Shown here piece by piece: positions 1 to 26,330 of a stretch of 64,000 nucleotides of DNA. The stretch comes from Flaccisagitta enflata (taxonomy: Eukaryota; Chaetognatha; Sagittoidea; Aphragmophora): assembly GCA_965153355.1 (NCBI GenBank), contig OZ231127.1, forward strand, positions 22,258,001 to 22,322,000, in the 5' to 3' direction. The position numbers and the translations under genes were made by a program. Position 1 is the first letter of the stretch; every line of letters begins with the position of its first letter. The notes below the pieces were generated by a model. The model made no database searches, had not been told where the DNA came from, and was given only the letters and a program-made list of their open reading frames with translations.

Positions 1-106
1 CTACGCATAAAATCAGATTGATCTCTCCGGACTAGAACGGCAGATAAATAAATAATGAAAACATTAAAATTTTCATGAGTTGCATTGATTGTTAGCCAAA
101 CAAATT

Positions 107-2003
107 TCATTCACAGTCCACCACGTAAGCCCGTAGCTTGTTTTTGATGACGTCGTTGGTCGAAAATGAGATCCCCGTGGCGATGGGACCTTTTATAAAG
201 TTCATCGAAAGTCCTTTGTAAAACCCGCGACGTCCTTCGGTCTTGAGAACGAAGACGAATGTGGACAACATGGATCGATATTCCAACGTTCTGTCCTTGA
301 GAGGCGCCGTTTGCATTCGACGTCGAATTATGTCCAATGGATATGTGACAGCTTGACCGGTGAGGCCAGCGCACGCGCCGTAAAGCACTCGCTGAGAGTG
401 AGCCGGATCGCCCACTCGGTCTGGGTCTTCGTAGTGATTTTTTTTCAACGTCTCGTAAACGAAGAAACTAGTTCCCGCATACGGAATAATGCCAATCATG
501 GTTGGAGAGAAGCCGCGGTAAAACGATCGAAATCCTTCTTCCACTTTCATCTTGTAGAAGACGGAGAGAATGGAGTGATACTGACATCGATTCGAGACGG
601 CCATTCGAGCTCGCGCCAGATCCAAGGGGTAAGTCAATGAAGCTGCCGACGCGCCAGCCAAGCATCCGGCGATGTAACGCTTGCCGGGAGTCGAAGTTTG
701 CGTTTGAGCGCCCAAGATTTCCTGCACAACAAGAAGAGGAGAAAGCGAATCATGTCAGTGGAGACTATTTTCGACGCATAGTTGAAAGCATCATTACAAC
801 TCTCAATCGGACGTTTTGTTGAGCGATACCTTCCATTTTTCGTGAGAAGCGAATTGAATGCCCGCGTATGGAACAATTCTGATGACGGTGGCGGAATTTC
901 CCCTCCAAAGCGAGCGGAGACCGTCTTGCTGAGCGGTCTTGAAGAGAAATCGGACGGCACGTTTGATCGAGTAAGATCGATCCGAGATCTGAAAGTGAAT
1001 CTTCGTTCTGAAAGAAAATGGGATGGAGACGAAAAGATCAAAGATTCAAATGATTGAGAAGAAATGAAAGATTCAAATGATTCAGTTGAATTTGGCTTGG
1101 ATCCATACTTAGTTATACAATGCTATATAGGGACTCCATCAGCAAGGCAATGATTGTTCCAATGTTCAATTGCGCGCCAGGCGTTTAATATTTCACAGCA
1201 CTGAAACGGGAGGATTTCTCACCCAACTCCTTTCCCCGTTCCCCACACAGATAATAACAATACAGAGGAAAGGTTAATATAAGTTGTGAACCCCCTGAAA
1301 ACTGTAGCACCCCCACCTACAGCTCTAACCGATTTAATTATAGATACTCTAAACGTAGAGGCAGAATGTTTTTATCAATACAAGTGGCGTCATCAGAGCA
1401 ATTTTTCAATTTTGCTTTTAAAGTGAAGATATAGCTTAATAAAGTATTGAAATTAATGATTATTAAAAGTTCATAAAATCAAGAATTTTATATAATATGA
1501 AACTGGAATTGAAATTGCAAAATCGCTTTTGTAGCGCCACTTCTATAATCACAAACTTTAATAGCAACATCAAATTTATCATTCATCACTACAGTTTGAT
1601 CTATAAGGGGGGTGCTACAGTTTTAGGGGGGGCTCACATCTTATATTTCTCCTTCCTCTGTATATTGTTACAACCAGTCGACCATTTTCAAATGATTCAC
1701 GCTCAAACGGTCTTACCTGTCTAGAGGCGCTATCGTGGATTTGGCCAAGGCACCAGCAATACCGCCGGCGATGAGAGACGTCAAAGTTCTTTGTAAAGGT
1801 GTACATTGCGCGTGGAGAGCGTGCTCATAGGTAGGTCCAGTGACATCATCCACCGCGGCCGTATTCTCCGACATCTCTTCCGCATCCTCGCCATCACCAG
1901 AGTCATTATTACAGTTGATATTGCCACTCAAGCCCGGATTTTCCAACGTCGGGACCACTTTGCCCGGTGACAGCATCGTGGAGCTCGGACGAACCAAGTT
2001 CAT
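107..2003 (-). CDS. SLC25A42: Mitochondrial solute carrier, CoA/adenosine-nucleotide transporter SLC25A42-like
   Basis: Three coding exons on the minus strand: 2003-1717, 1007-830 and 721-107. All junctions are GT-AG and in frame, giving about 359 aa; human SLC25A42 is about 318 aa. The protein has three mitochondrial-carrier repeats with signatures PLDRTK (split by intron 1), PLDLAR and PLDIIR. Repeat 1 also has the family-typical stretch LWRGNSAT and the C terminus has YKGLSMNFIKGPIA. Family knowledge: inner-membrane exchange of coenzyme A and adenosine 3',5'-diphosphate for adenine nucleotides. The start is the ATG at 2003, because an in-frame TGA lies just upstream. The N-terminal ~60 residues are acidic and Ser/Asn-rich, longer than in vertebrates. 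Intron 1 (1716-1008) contains a fold-back element. The gene lies about 595 bp downstream of SMU1 on the same strand. Confidence 0.93.
1263..1660. mobile_element. Fold-back MITE, family H, in SLC25A42 intron 1
   Basis: The ends are inverted copies (CAGAGGAAAGG at the left, CCTTCCTCTG at the right) flanked by TA on both sides. The arms pair over much of their length. They share with other copies in this window the motif CTGTAGCACCCCC near the ends and a GTGGCG/CGCCAC pair further in. No open reading frame is present. The TA target duplication is what Tc1/mariner-type transposases leave, so a mariner-mobilised MITE is a reasonable inference. Confidence 0.75.
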
Positions 2004-2597
2004 GACCGACAATCATCCACGGCTCCCGAAGCGGAGCTACATTATTCTCTCAGGTCTTGTGTTCAGAAACGAGGATGTCCCAGTCACACCGTTACAATCA
2101 TGAGGCTGCTAGAGAGTATTGAGACTAGGAAGGAAACGACTTATGCTGACAACCCCCTCGATCTAAGCTTTGGAAAATGAACCAATCGAACAAATTAAAA
2201 ACACATGAATGCGAGAGCGAAGGATAATCACGGGAAGAAGGTGACGAGGGAATGGTTAGCTGGAGAATATCAATGATTCAACTCGATAACATGAAATCCA
2301 CAACCAACACTTACAACAGTTCTAAGTCAAGCGGGTAGGCATTTCACGTTGAAATGAACATTGAACATGTACATGGGATATGCGAGCTACATGCTGAAAC
2401 GATAGACTAGGGGCTGGAAACCAATGCAATAAGTTTCAAGGGTCAAAATTTGGGTCGCAAATTCCTGCCGTCACTTAAAAAAGAAACAGGTGACCATTAA
2501 AATAGTTCAACTGAGGAAAAGGTTGAAACCTGCAAAAAAAATATTGGTGGGGTAGGGAGAAATAATCCGCACAGGAGATCACGATAGATATTTCAGT

Positions 2598-16343
<13,746 letters not shown>

Positions 16344-16722
16344 CGTGTCAAGTTATGAGAAGGGGGTTGTAATCAAAAGAGGCGTGTCCGTGTGGGAAGA
16401 GCTGGTCGACGGGTCCGATATCACACTGAGCCCGGAAACAACTCAAACAATCGGCCAAGCCGAATTTCGACGGTTTCAAGCCTGCACACGCTACACACAC
16501 TGACGACTGTAAAAGAAAACGCGAGTGAACATGGCGAAAGCGGGGCGATAATATGTAACCAATGAAATATGTAACCGATGAAATAAATAGGTCAACTGCA
16601 ACTACGTACAAGGGGGCAAATGAGCTGGCAAGAAATCGTACGGTAACGATTAAAGAGGGTCGATCTATCAAAGCTCAAATTTCACCCCCCTCACTTTCTC
16701 ACTTCGAATTCGTCACTATCTC

Positions 16723-19700
16723 TCAATTGTTTTTGGAATGTGCGTGCGTTCCAGTTTGTGATGGCCGTTGTTCGACGGTGGCTACCACAGCATAGAGCGT
16801 GTTGGATTCGCCGAACGTTAAATGATGCACGATCGCGGGCAAAGACGAGGACGTCGATGAGGAAGAATGCGACAAGGAAGCCGACGAAGATGGCGCCGAG
16901 TTATTGTAATGAACGGCGAGTAGATCGGAAGGATGATCGATTTGCGAGTTGGCGGCCGCGAGACCTTTGCTGAGATCGAAGATGCGAATGCTGCCGTCTT
17001 GAGATCCTGACGCGAGCATCGAGCTGTCGGGGCTGAAGCTGAGACTAGTCACCACGTCGACATGACCTGAGGACAAAGGATTACAATGGGTATGACATTG
17101 TATAAGACAAACCCCTAAATCATTTGTTTTGATTCATGAAATGCGTTTCTATAGGAATTTTAAACAGATGCCTAGTCAAATGCATTACCAGATGTTAGAC
17201 AATATACTTATGCATTCTTTTGCCGTCCTTTTACTAAAAAGTTTTAGGGAAATCTACTCACCCTTTAATTCTTTTAACGAAGTTCCGTGGGCGATATCCC
17301 AAATCCTAATGCGCCGGTCCTCCCCAGCAGAGGCGAGATACTGGCCGTTTGGTGAAAACGCTAATGCATAAATGCCTGCGCGGTGACCTTGAAACAACCT
17401 CACGAACTTACCTGAAAAATCGGCGAAATCAGGATCCATTAAAAGCGTAAGACATGAATTGATGATTGGATGAGAAGTTGATATACGAGCGATGATGATA
17501 GCGATGAAGCTGGTTACGCAGAGGAATAGCGATGACGTTACCGATGATAACAGCAAAGCAATGAATGACTGCGAAGATTTCGAAGTCAAAGAGTGCCGAT
17601 AACGAACAAAATGAGAGTAGAGGATCAATCGACCATCCGCGATTCACCTTCTCGGTTTCCCGCAAGGTTTGGTGAGTGAATGACGGATGGACAACAAGGT
17701 GACAGGTGCAACATAAAGCAAGTCTTATGCTCAACGGTTATTACCGTCATTAATTGTCCACAACCGAACAGTTTTATCGGCGGATCCGGTGGCGAAATAG
17801 TTTTGGTTAGGATGAAATTTCACAGTTTCGACGGCGAGATTATGACCAACGAGCGTCCTTAAGGGAAACAGGCGGTCCGTTGACCAGAGACGACATGTTC
17901 GATCGAAGGAACCAGAGACGAAATATCCAGAATCAACGGCGGAAGACGTCGCTACGGTTAACACCTGTCGACGCGATAAAAAGCGGACAGAAGTAAATTA
18001 CGATAAAAATATTAAATATAATTAACTTGATAACCTCTGTGTGCGCTGAATCAATACAGACGGGACCCTAATAGGAGCAGAGGAGGGACCCAATTGTCAC
18101 ATGCCCCCCCCCCCTACAGCTCACATAGTTCATTCAATTTCTTCACTTGCAGTGGCGGTTGACACCTTAGATGGATACAATTGGCACCACCGTGGCGATT
18201 TTTTAATTTCCACCTTTAACCCCCCCCTGGCCAATTTTGTATCAAAATTTGAGAGAAAAAGATTTATTCCATGTTTTGGGCTTTGGGGGTGATTTGAAGG
18301 GGTTCAGGGTGGCAATTGAAAAATCGCCACGGTGGCGCCATTTCTATCCACTAAAAGAGTCAACCGCCACTGCAATTATGGAAATTGATTGAACCATGTG
18401 AGCTGTAGGGGGGGGGGGGGCATGTAACACCTAGGGTCCCTCGGTAATGTTAGGGAATTCAATCCTGTCACTTGTTTTTTCCTGCAAAGACAAATGTTCA
18501 ATTCAAGCTTACTCAAGCTAAAACATAAAAAACCAAACCTACACCTGGCCCTAACCGCACTCCTAATCCCCACCCTAACCCTAAAACCCACTCCATCCCT
18601 AACCCTTGCCCCACCCCTAACCCTAAAACATTACCAGCTTAAAAACACTTGAAAACAAAAGACACAGATTGACATCGCTAACGTGACCGGTCCCTCCACT
18701 CTTATTAGGATCTGTATATTATTATTTCCAAGATGCCCACCCACAATACAGTAATTGACATATTTCTTTACAGAGGGGCCATCATAAGAGGAGTGGTGGG
18801 ACCAAAATTATAGCATTCCCTACAGCCCGCATCACTGCTTATACTTCTTCACTCTACAGACAAAACCTGATAGGAGCGGAGGAACCCAAAGTTTTAGCAC
18901 CGAATTTCGCGGAGTGTACATTAGATGGATACAAATGGCGCTACCGTGGCAATTTTTGAATTTCCACCTAGAACACCCCCAAATTATTAAAATTTAAGAA
19001 AAAATCAGAAGAAAGCTTGAGCTATATAAGCTGTAGGGGGTGGTGCTAAAACTTTGGGTCCCTCCTCCACTCTTATTTGGGTCCCGTCAGTGAGAAATTA
19101 AACCAAAAACCTTTATAAATATTTTTCCATTTGAGGTTTTTTGAATTTGAACAAAGGGATCCAAAAAAAGCCTAGATAAAAATAATAGACTTTACCCAGA
19201 GTATAAACCATTGCCCAAAACAAAAAAAATATTGGTGTAGGCTGTAGGGGGTGCTATAAGTTTTCGTCCCTCCACGCCTCTTATAATAATGGTTCCTTTT
19301 GTAATAATCTTCAGGCAGCATTTACCTGATAATTATGACCCTTATAAACGACAACGTCGGAAGACTGATCAACGTTCCACAGCCTCAAAGACTTATCTTC
19401 CGAAGAGGAAATGAAGAAGTTCGGGTCTGGGAAAAACGAGATCCCAGAAACGGAAGCGGAATGTCCGCGATAAATACGCCGACCTAAATTGGAGACGGGA
19501 AACTACTATATCGAGGAATATATGGAAGTTTCCCATACTTTTGTATGGTAAGGGGCGTTCTGCCTGCCAAGGATAACGGCAGTTACGCAGATCCACCATT
19601 CGAGGCGCCCCTGTCCGGATCGCCATATATTGTCAAAACCACTAACGAGCGCTCTCAAGACCATTTATCATAGGTCTGAAATCGTGATTACCAGTTCCGA

Positions 19701-22465
19701 CTGAAGGAGCAATGTCATATTCGTCGTCCTGATCGCAGTGCAGACGAATACGACGATGGGAAACTGGGGCGTCAGCCGTGATCGACGACGTCGCTTCCGT
19801 CTGTTTTAGGGGAATATAGGGGCTATGAGATCAGTTAAAAGATGGAGAGATACTAGCAGTTGATTGCCACTATCCGTGAATTAACCTTGATTCCCTCCTC
19901 GACAAGTGAGGATACAGTTCACAATACAATCTAAATTTTAAAACAAACAGAACAAGGACAACTTGAAAAATGAACAGGACAAATGAAATATGGACAAGTG
20001 GGATAACAATGACTCGATCTGGAGCAAGCATTTTATCGTACAGCGTTTAGTATATTCTAGGCCTAGGGATTTCTAGCTAATCAAATGCTCACCGGAAAAA
20101 GCTGTATCGAGGAATCTTCACAGGCCAGAGCGAGGGCGTTGCCATCGAGCGTGAGATCGGCCGATGTGACGTCAGGCAGACCGCTTTTCCCCCGCGTGAC
20201 CTGGAAGACGCGGACGGCGGGAGGCGTCGGCGGCAGGTCTCTTACCAACGAGATCACCTCCTTCAACGAAGCAAGATTGACCTCTTGCCCACAGGATGGC
20301 GTGAAAGAGAGTAGATCATCCACACCGGAATCTGTAAGAGGAAACGATCTTAGTGAAGCCGAAGGGTTGATTTACAAGCTACACCGTTCGGTGGTGCTCA
20401 AGCAAAGGTGCCGATTTTGATACCTAGGCTACCGCGTAGCACGGAAAATTCACCAAAAGCTGCCGCATTGGACCATACACTAACTTTTACGTTGTCCTTA
20501 AGTGCTTGATCGGTAATGCTTACACAACTTAATCTTAACCAGTGCTCTCACAGCTCTTATTCAGATTCTCGACCTCTATGCCTTGGGTCTTTGGCATCAT
20601 TGCAGAGGCATTCTGCCGAAGCGTAGGTTAATCAGTGGTCAAAGTATCGGCTTCCTTTCTCGGACTCCGCGAAGCCTCGCCACAGTGGGAAGAAACGGGT
20701 GGGCATCTCAGAACAAAATGTTAGTTTTCCTTACTGTAAAATTTTTCGAACAAAACGCAGTCATCTCCGGGAGTTTCATGACTAGTGAACATCACTAGTT
20801 ATTGGCATTGCTTATACGAAGTCTACGGGCCCATTCTCGTTCATAAGAATAAATAAATACTTGACGCGAAGAACGATTTTTTCCTGTTTAAATAATGTTT
20901 ATCTGAGCGAATAAAACCTTTTCTGCAATATGCAAATGAGGATATCATCGACCGAGACTAGACACTGTTAGCAGTTGCGATGGCGATGGAATCTTTTGCG
21001 CAGGCGCTGACAGGATGCGTAACTTGTAAATATTAGACAGCGGCAGAGAGATTATTTAAAAGTAATAAACAAGGCCAATTTATGGCCAATAAGAGCGCCT
21101 TGCTTGATTAAAATTTGTGAATGAACGTTTTGAATGAATGAATGAATAAAATAATGAAAATGAGCGTGGTGAGGCATGAGAAGTGATAGTAATGAAGAAA
21201 GACGACAGAATTGGCCGTTTTGAGCGTTTTAAACGTTTGCGTGACCAACCGACCAACCGGCCGACCAACCGACGGACATGACCTCTTATAGAGGTGCGAG
21301 GACGCACTTAAAAGTCAGTCGCTCAAGTCGGAACCTTATGATTGAGTAACGGTATTTTAGTTTAAGTTTTAATTGTTTTGTTTCTCCCTTTACACGACCC
21401 ACCAGCCAGACACATTTGCCGCACTTTGGCGCTTGCCTCCCGCGTAGCATTGCTACCATACTACGCATAATCGGTACCTTTGCTCACATAACCAGTTAAC
21501 AGCCAAGAATATATTGCGGAACAATAATATTTGTCGATTTACATATCAAAATGCGACAATTTACCGCTCTTGACTGGGAATTCGACAGCTTCGGTAGCGA
21601 GATCATCGAGCGTTTCTTTCGATTCCTTCATGTCCTTCTGTGACGAAGCGTCGTCTTCGCGGGACTCTCCAGCCACGACGTTGAAGTCGATAAACCGTTC
21701 TAGCACGTACAACAAACCCGTGTGATCCTGAGACTTGAGATAGCGCATCAAGTATACCAAGGCGTCATTGGTCGCCCGGACGGCGAATTTAGACTCGCGA
21801 AAGTTCCGGACGTCTTCCTTTTGATAGATGTCGTAAATGTTGAAGACTATTTGCAAAGTTTCCACCATCGCCCGCTCGTTAGCGTTACCTGTTAATGAAA
21901 AAACTATAGCGTCACTAGAGATCATCGACACTAGCTAAAAACCAATTGGTTATCAAAAGTTTCGTTTCCCTTAAATGTCTTCTTGTAAGTTTCGACATCG
22001 TCACTGCTAAATGTTGTTGCCTTCATGCCAGTTCCGTTTCGTTTCTACATTGTGCAGCAGACTTTAAGACATGCTCTTTGAAATTTGGTTCCCTCTCAGT
22101 CTCAGTCTACATATGTCACTGATTGTGATATATGTTTCGCATATTAACAAAGGAAGTATAAATGAAAGAATAAACTGATGATTGAATGAATGAGTGAGTG
22201 AATGAGTGAATAAATGAATGAAGAATAATATGCTTGTAACATTTTTCCTTTTTGTAAGAATCAAGTTAGTAATTAAGTGGTGGTTTTCTTCCTCTTTTTA
22301 GTCAAGACATTTCATAAACAACTAACAGACACAACCTTTTAAAGACGTGCTTTGGCGCGCGGAAGAAACATTGATAGGACTCGTTGTAAATAAGGATAGA
22401 AACAAACAGACTAGGAGACAATCTTGTCAGTGAGCAAGAAAAAAAATCGTAGGTGATCCAGGATT

Positions 22466-22500
<35 letters not shown>

Positions 22501-25500
22501 GAATATAAAAAGTGAGAAGTCTGTCTCTCTCTCATTTTCTTCATTTTCCTTTGTCTGTCAGTCAGTAGGTCGTGACGGTTTTTGACCATGTCGAGAGACC
22601 GACACCATGGGGTGTGACTGTCGAATCCGACAGTCACGACATAAGTTCTCCCAACTCTAAGCATCACTGACTGCAATTCACAGTGCACTTACGAAGTACA
22701 ACCTGGGAAAAAAATATACCGACACCTAGGCAATTCATTGATTAATTCACCAAGAATTGACCAAAACATTTTATTGAAAGTGATAGGTCGTTGTATGATG
22801 TTTTTACCTTACCGATGATTCTAGTTTTCCTTATTTCATGCACTCTTCACAGCTCTTTATTTTGTTAAGGATGATCTAGTTTCACATCTCTAAAACAAAC
22901 TTGCTGAACATTTCATTCTAGATATAGGTTTATTAATTTGCTTGTAACTTATAAACGATTAAAGCTACAGAAACCAGATTGCGCTTATCTTAAAGAGTTT
23001 GTGATGAAGATTAACTTGCCTTTTTTAAAAACGTTTCTAGCTTTTTTAGAAGCCAAGATATCTTTTATAGAAACTGCCAGCAAAAAATTGACTTCTTCAT
23101 TCTTGATTTTCTTCGCATTTTTGAAAAGGAATGATTTTATTCTTTTGCTTGCCATTCCCAAATGGTTAAAGCTACAAGAACCAGATTGCATCCATTTGGG
23201 AGATAATGTAACAAAGATTAGTTCCTTCTTTTAAAAAAGTTTCTAGCTTTTCTAGAAGCGGAGATATCTTTAGTTGAAGTTGTCGGTATACTGTCAATGG
23301 AGCTCTTCAGAGGTTTTGCGCTTTGGTATTGTCTGGTATTGTATCGGTAACATCACCTTTGTGATTTGATGGGTGTGTTTTGAACGGATGAATGCGACTT
23401 ATTGATGCTAGGTCAACAGGCAGTGTTGCCTTCCTTTACTAGCTGAATGAATTTAAATTTGAATACTTATTTTCAAGGTTGTAGGGAAGTGGTGACTAAG
23501 AACGCGTTCATTGCGCTCGCAGTCCACTGTTAAATGTCCACGCCAATACAAACCTTGAAAGAGGCCCTGATGCTTTGACATGAAACGGTGAGCAGAATTC
23601 TTGTGGCCGCTGCTGATCATCTCCAAATAAACGTGACAGAACAGAGGATAAAGAAGACCCTCGAGCTCTCCTCTGTAAATGTGGCGGAAAAAATAACAGA
23701 TATGATGATTGGCTGTATAAATACTATCTTTGCCAAAAAATCATTACTCATGTTTTAACTCATATCTCTGGTTAAACCGGCCCGATCTTCAACAAGGCCA
23801 ACACCTATAAGTCGCGTGCGAGACTTTGATAATTACTTTATTACATAACCACATAAGTAAAATGACTGTCATTGAATCTAATAGACTAAAGATGACTTAA
23901 AAATGATAAAAAATGATTCGAAATGACCTAAAATGACTTAAAATGACCTAAATTGACTTAAATTGACTTAAATTGACTTAAATTGACTTAAATTGACTTA
24001 AATTGACTTAAATTGACTTAAATTGACTTAAAATGACTTAAATTGACTTAAAATGACTTAAAATGACTTAAAATGACTTTAAATGACTTAAATTGACCTA
24101 AAATAACTTAGATTTAACCTAACTTATCTAAATTTACTTAAATTGACCTAAAATCACTAGAATGATGAGAACTATTAAAATAACTCAAATGACCTAAATT
24201 GACTTAAAATGACTTTAAATGACCTAAAATGACTTAAAATGATCTAATTTGACTTTAAATGACCCAATTGACTTAAAATGAGATAGTAGGAATAAAACGA
24301 ATAAAAAAAGTAAAGTGTGACCAACCGACCGACCGACCAAAAAAATCATTACTCATGTTTTAACTTATATCTCTGGTTAAACCGGCCCGATCTTTAAAAA
24401 ATCAGTGAACAAATTAAAGCCCTTCAAATTTGCAAGCGATCTACGCAAACCACATATCTCTAACTCAATTTGTTAAAGAGTTATTGAACTTTGAATGAAA
24501 TAGTTCAATTTTGCTTTTGTAAAGTACAATTTCTTCAAAATCTTCAAATGATATAATTTCACTATTTATTATATTTTTTCTGAACGCATTGAAATAGACA
24601 GATGCGGTTTGCATAGACTGCTTGCAAATTAGAAGGGCTTCATTTATGTCACCAATTTTTCTATGATTCGATGAGTCTCTTTAGCAAAATACAGTGAAGA
24701 CAAGGGATCAAGAAAATGGCAAAAATTTGAGAGGCCATCACCCCAGAACACCTAAAAAAGCTTAAAAAAGCTTAAATAGTCATAGCTCCACAATTGCTTT
24801 GTATCCATTTTCACATCAATAAACGATTTTGTTTTTAAAGAGTAAAGATTATTAAGGCGAAGATAGTAAATAGACCCTTGGCCAGGCTGAATAAAAAATG
24901 AACAGGGACACAGCTCCCAGGAGATGGAATAGACAGGTTGGTGGCCAGATAGACAGTTAAGCACGTCCATATTGCACTGAACTATCAACCATGTCTTCTT
25001 CGGGGCCCCGGCCCTGCCCAGAATCCGACCTGTACATGATTGAGTTCCCCCCCCCCTGTGGGGAGGAGAAATCGAAAGGGTTCGGAGAAGGGAAGGAAAT
25101 CAAAGGGGGATAAAAGAGAAAAAAAAGAAAATTGGGGGAAAATATTACTTTTGGCATTACCAAATAATAAATACGGACTAGTAAAAGATAATTTACACTA
25201 TTTAAACCTTAACTACACTGTTTACCGCCTTATGGAGAAAAAAATCATGGATATTAAATTGCAACGCATTGTGGGGAAGAAAATCAAAGGCGGGGGGGGG
25301 GGATTAAAAGCCTAGCCACTCAATTCTATACACCCCTGCCAAAATCCCAGCCGTAATTCCCAATAGATAGGCAGGAAATCGCCAAAGATAGGAAGGCACC
25401 TATACCTACCTGAATATAGGAACGCATTCTGCTATTAGGAAGTGTTTGAAGGCTGTGAATTGTTCATCAAGGACTACTTCCGGTGCGCCCACGCAGTTGA

Positions 25501-25645
25501 ATGACACCACGTTGTTGAGTCCAGCGTGAGTGCCTACTAAGTGACGTAGGGTCGCCTCTGGTAACGATTGAGTCAAATGTAAATCTTTACGTTTGAGATT
25601 GGCAGTTTGGGGGTCGATGTATTGATGCTTGACCAGATAGTCCAT
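16723..25645 (-). CDS. TAF5L: TAF5L (PAF65-beta), WD40 subunit of SAGA-type coactivators
   Basis: Nine exons: 25645-25410, 23672-23554, 21888-21565, 20331-20093, 19800-19692, 19483-19326, 17964-17745, 17411-17262 and 17066-16723. They give 1899 nt, 632 aa; human TAF5L is 589 aa. Exon 2 is short (119 nt) but encodes the diagnostic LEGLLYPLFCHVYLEM. The N-terminal TAF5 domain continues through TNDALVYLMRYLKSQDHTGLL. The WD40 part runs from exon 4 to the end, with FDRTCRLWSTDRLFPLRTLVGH and SPNGQYLASAGEDRRIRIWD. Those motifs match TAF5L better than TAF5. Known role: structural subunit of SAGA/PCAF histone acetyltransferase complexes. The start is the ATG at 25645 because an in-frame TAA lies 30 nt upstream with no AG between. 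The C terminus has a Ser-rich insert (SSSTSSS). The gene ends 379 bp upstream of the SMU1 ATG. Confidence 0.93.
18057..18442. mobile_element. Family H hairpin MITE, copy with decayed right end, in TAF5L intron 6
   Basis: It begins TA|CAGACGGGACCCTAATAGG and carries the family's CCTACAGCTCACAT, GTGGCGGTTGACACC and CACCGTGGCG segments in inverted pairs. The right end is degraded after ACCTAGGGTCCCTC. Non-coding. Confidence 0.75.
18771..19301. mobile_element. Nested pair of family H MITEs in TAF5L intron 6
   Basis: An outer element runs from TA|CAGAGGGGCCATC to GGTTCCTTTTG|TA. It pairs ATAGCATTCCCTACAGCC at the left with GGCTGTAGGGGGTGCTATA at the right. It is interrupted by an inner member of the same family (about 18857-19090, CAGACAAAACC...GGGTCCCGTCAG). 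This shows at least two rounds of mobilisation. Confidence 0.65.
22957..23275. repeat. Direct repeat of about 120 bp in TAF5L intron 2
   Basis: Segments 22957-23075 and 23160-23275 both contain AAAGCTACA(A/G)(G)AACCAGATTGC, AAGATTA and GTTTCTAGCTTTT. Between them is unrelated A+T-rich DNA. No coding signal. Confidence 0.6.
23732..24396. repeat. Decamer minisatellite framed by 60-bp direct repeats
   Basis: Between about 23880 and 24290 the unit TGACTTAAAT/TGACTTAAAA repeats about 35 times, with 11-bp and point variants. It is framed by two near-identical ~60-bp segments, each with AAAAAATCATTACTCATG and ATCTCTGGTTAAACCGGC, at 23732-23795 and 24333-24396. It lies in TAF5L intron 1. Confidence 0.85.
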
Positions 25646-26177
25646 GTTGGTGGAGGAGATGCCAACAACACCGCATTACGCGTGCCTTGGCATCCGCAAA
25701 ACGCCCCAATGTAATACCTGATAAAAGACATGAAATTAATGAGAAGCCACTTGCCTTACAACCGGCGAAATCCATAATTAAAAGATAAGCTTAGAGAGTC
25801 GCAGAAACGCTAAAAACATTCACCCGCGGGAGTCATGATCTGGAGATTGTATCAATGTTAGATAAAAGACAAAGTTAGTATTGAAGTACCATGAATTTAA
25901 GGGTAGAGACGTAGCTTTGTCGGAGGATTTTAAACTCAACATCGGCGCATCAGCCGTTGGGAACATGCGCAGAAGAAGCAGACAAAAGATCCTACGAAAA
26001 ACGACGATGATGATGATAATGATGATGAAGAAAGAAAAAGATCTTTCCCTCGACGAAAGGTAAAACGACGATAACGATGACGGGGACGATTTGTCGAGGC
26101 TTGAGAATGCGAGCATGCGAGTATGTATAGCGAGCAACTATCTTTGCGCTTCACCTGTTCAGAACTCATGTGAACTA

Positions 26178-26330
26178 CACTTTTTTTTTATAAGAACATC
26201 ATTTTTTAATCGAAGCCTTCAAAAGAGATAGAGATAGCTACTAATAAAATAACTACGATGTTCTTAATTTTGGGGCAATTTCAAGCCTTGATGTTCTTAT
26301 AAATTAGGTTCTTATAAAAAATAAAAAGTG
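26178..26330. mobile_element. 153-bp TIR MITE
   Basis: TA|CACTTTTTTTTTATAAGAAC at the left and TTCTTATAAAAAATAAAAAGTG|TA at the right form inverted ends, with GATGTTCTTA in both arms. TA duplication. Non-coding. Confidence 0.65.

Noticed and set aside
18548-18635. CCCTAACCCTAA-like stretch suggesting an interstitial telomere
   Set aside because: It is short and irregular, with only a few exact CCCTAA units among variants; not a telomeric array.
22612-22640. GTGACTGTCG-AATC-CGACAGTCAC hairpin as a regulatory element
   Set aside because: It is a perfect 10-bp stem, but isolated in an intron with no repeat copies or context; likely chance.
26155-26169. MSSEQ-like first exon (ATG...CAG|GTGAAG) upstream of TAF5L
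   Set aside because: It leaves in phase 0, but the frame of the next exon has a TAA 30 nt before ATG 25645 and no AG between, so it cannot join in frame. It may still be untranslated.
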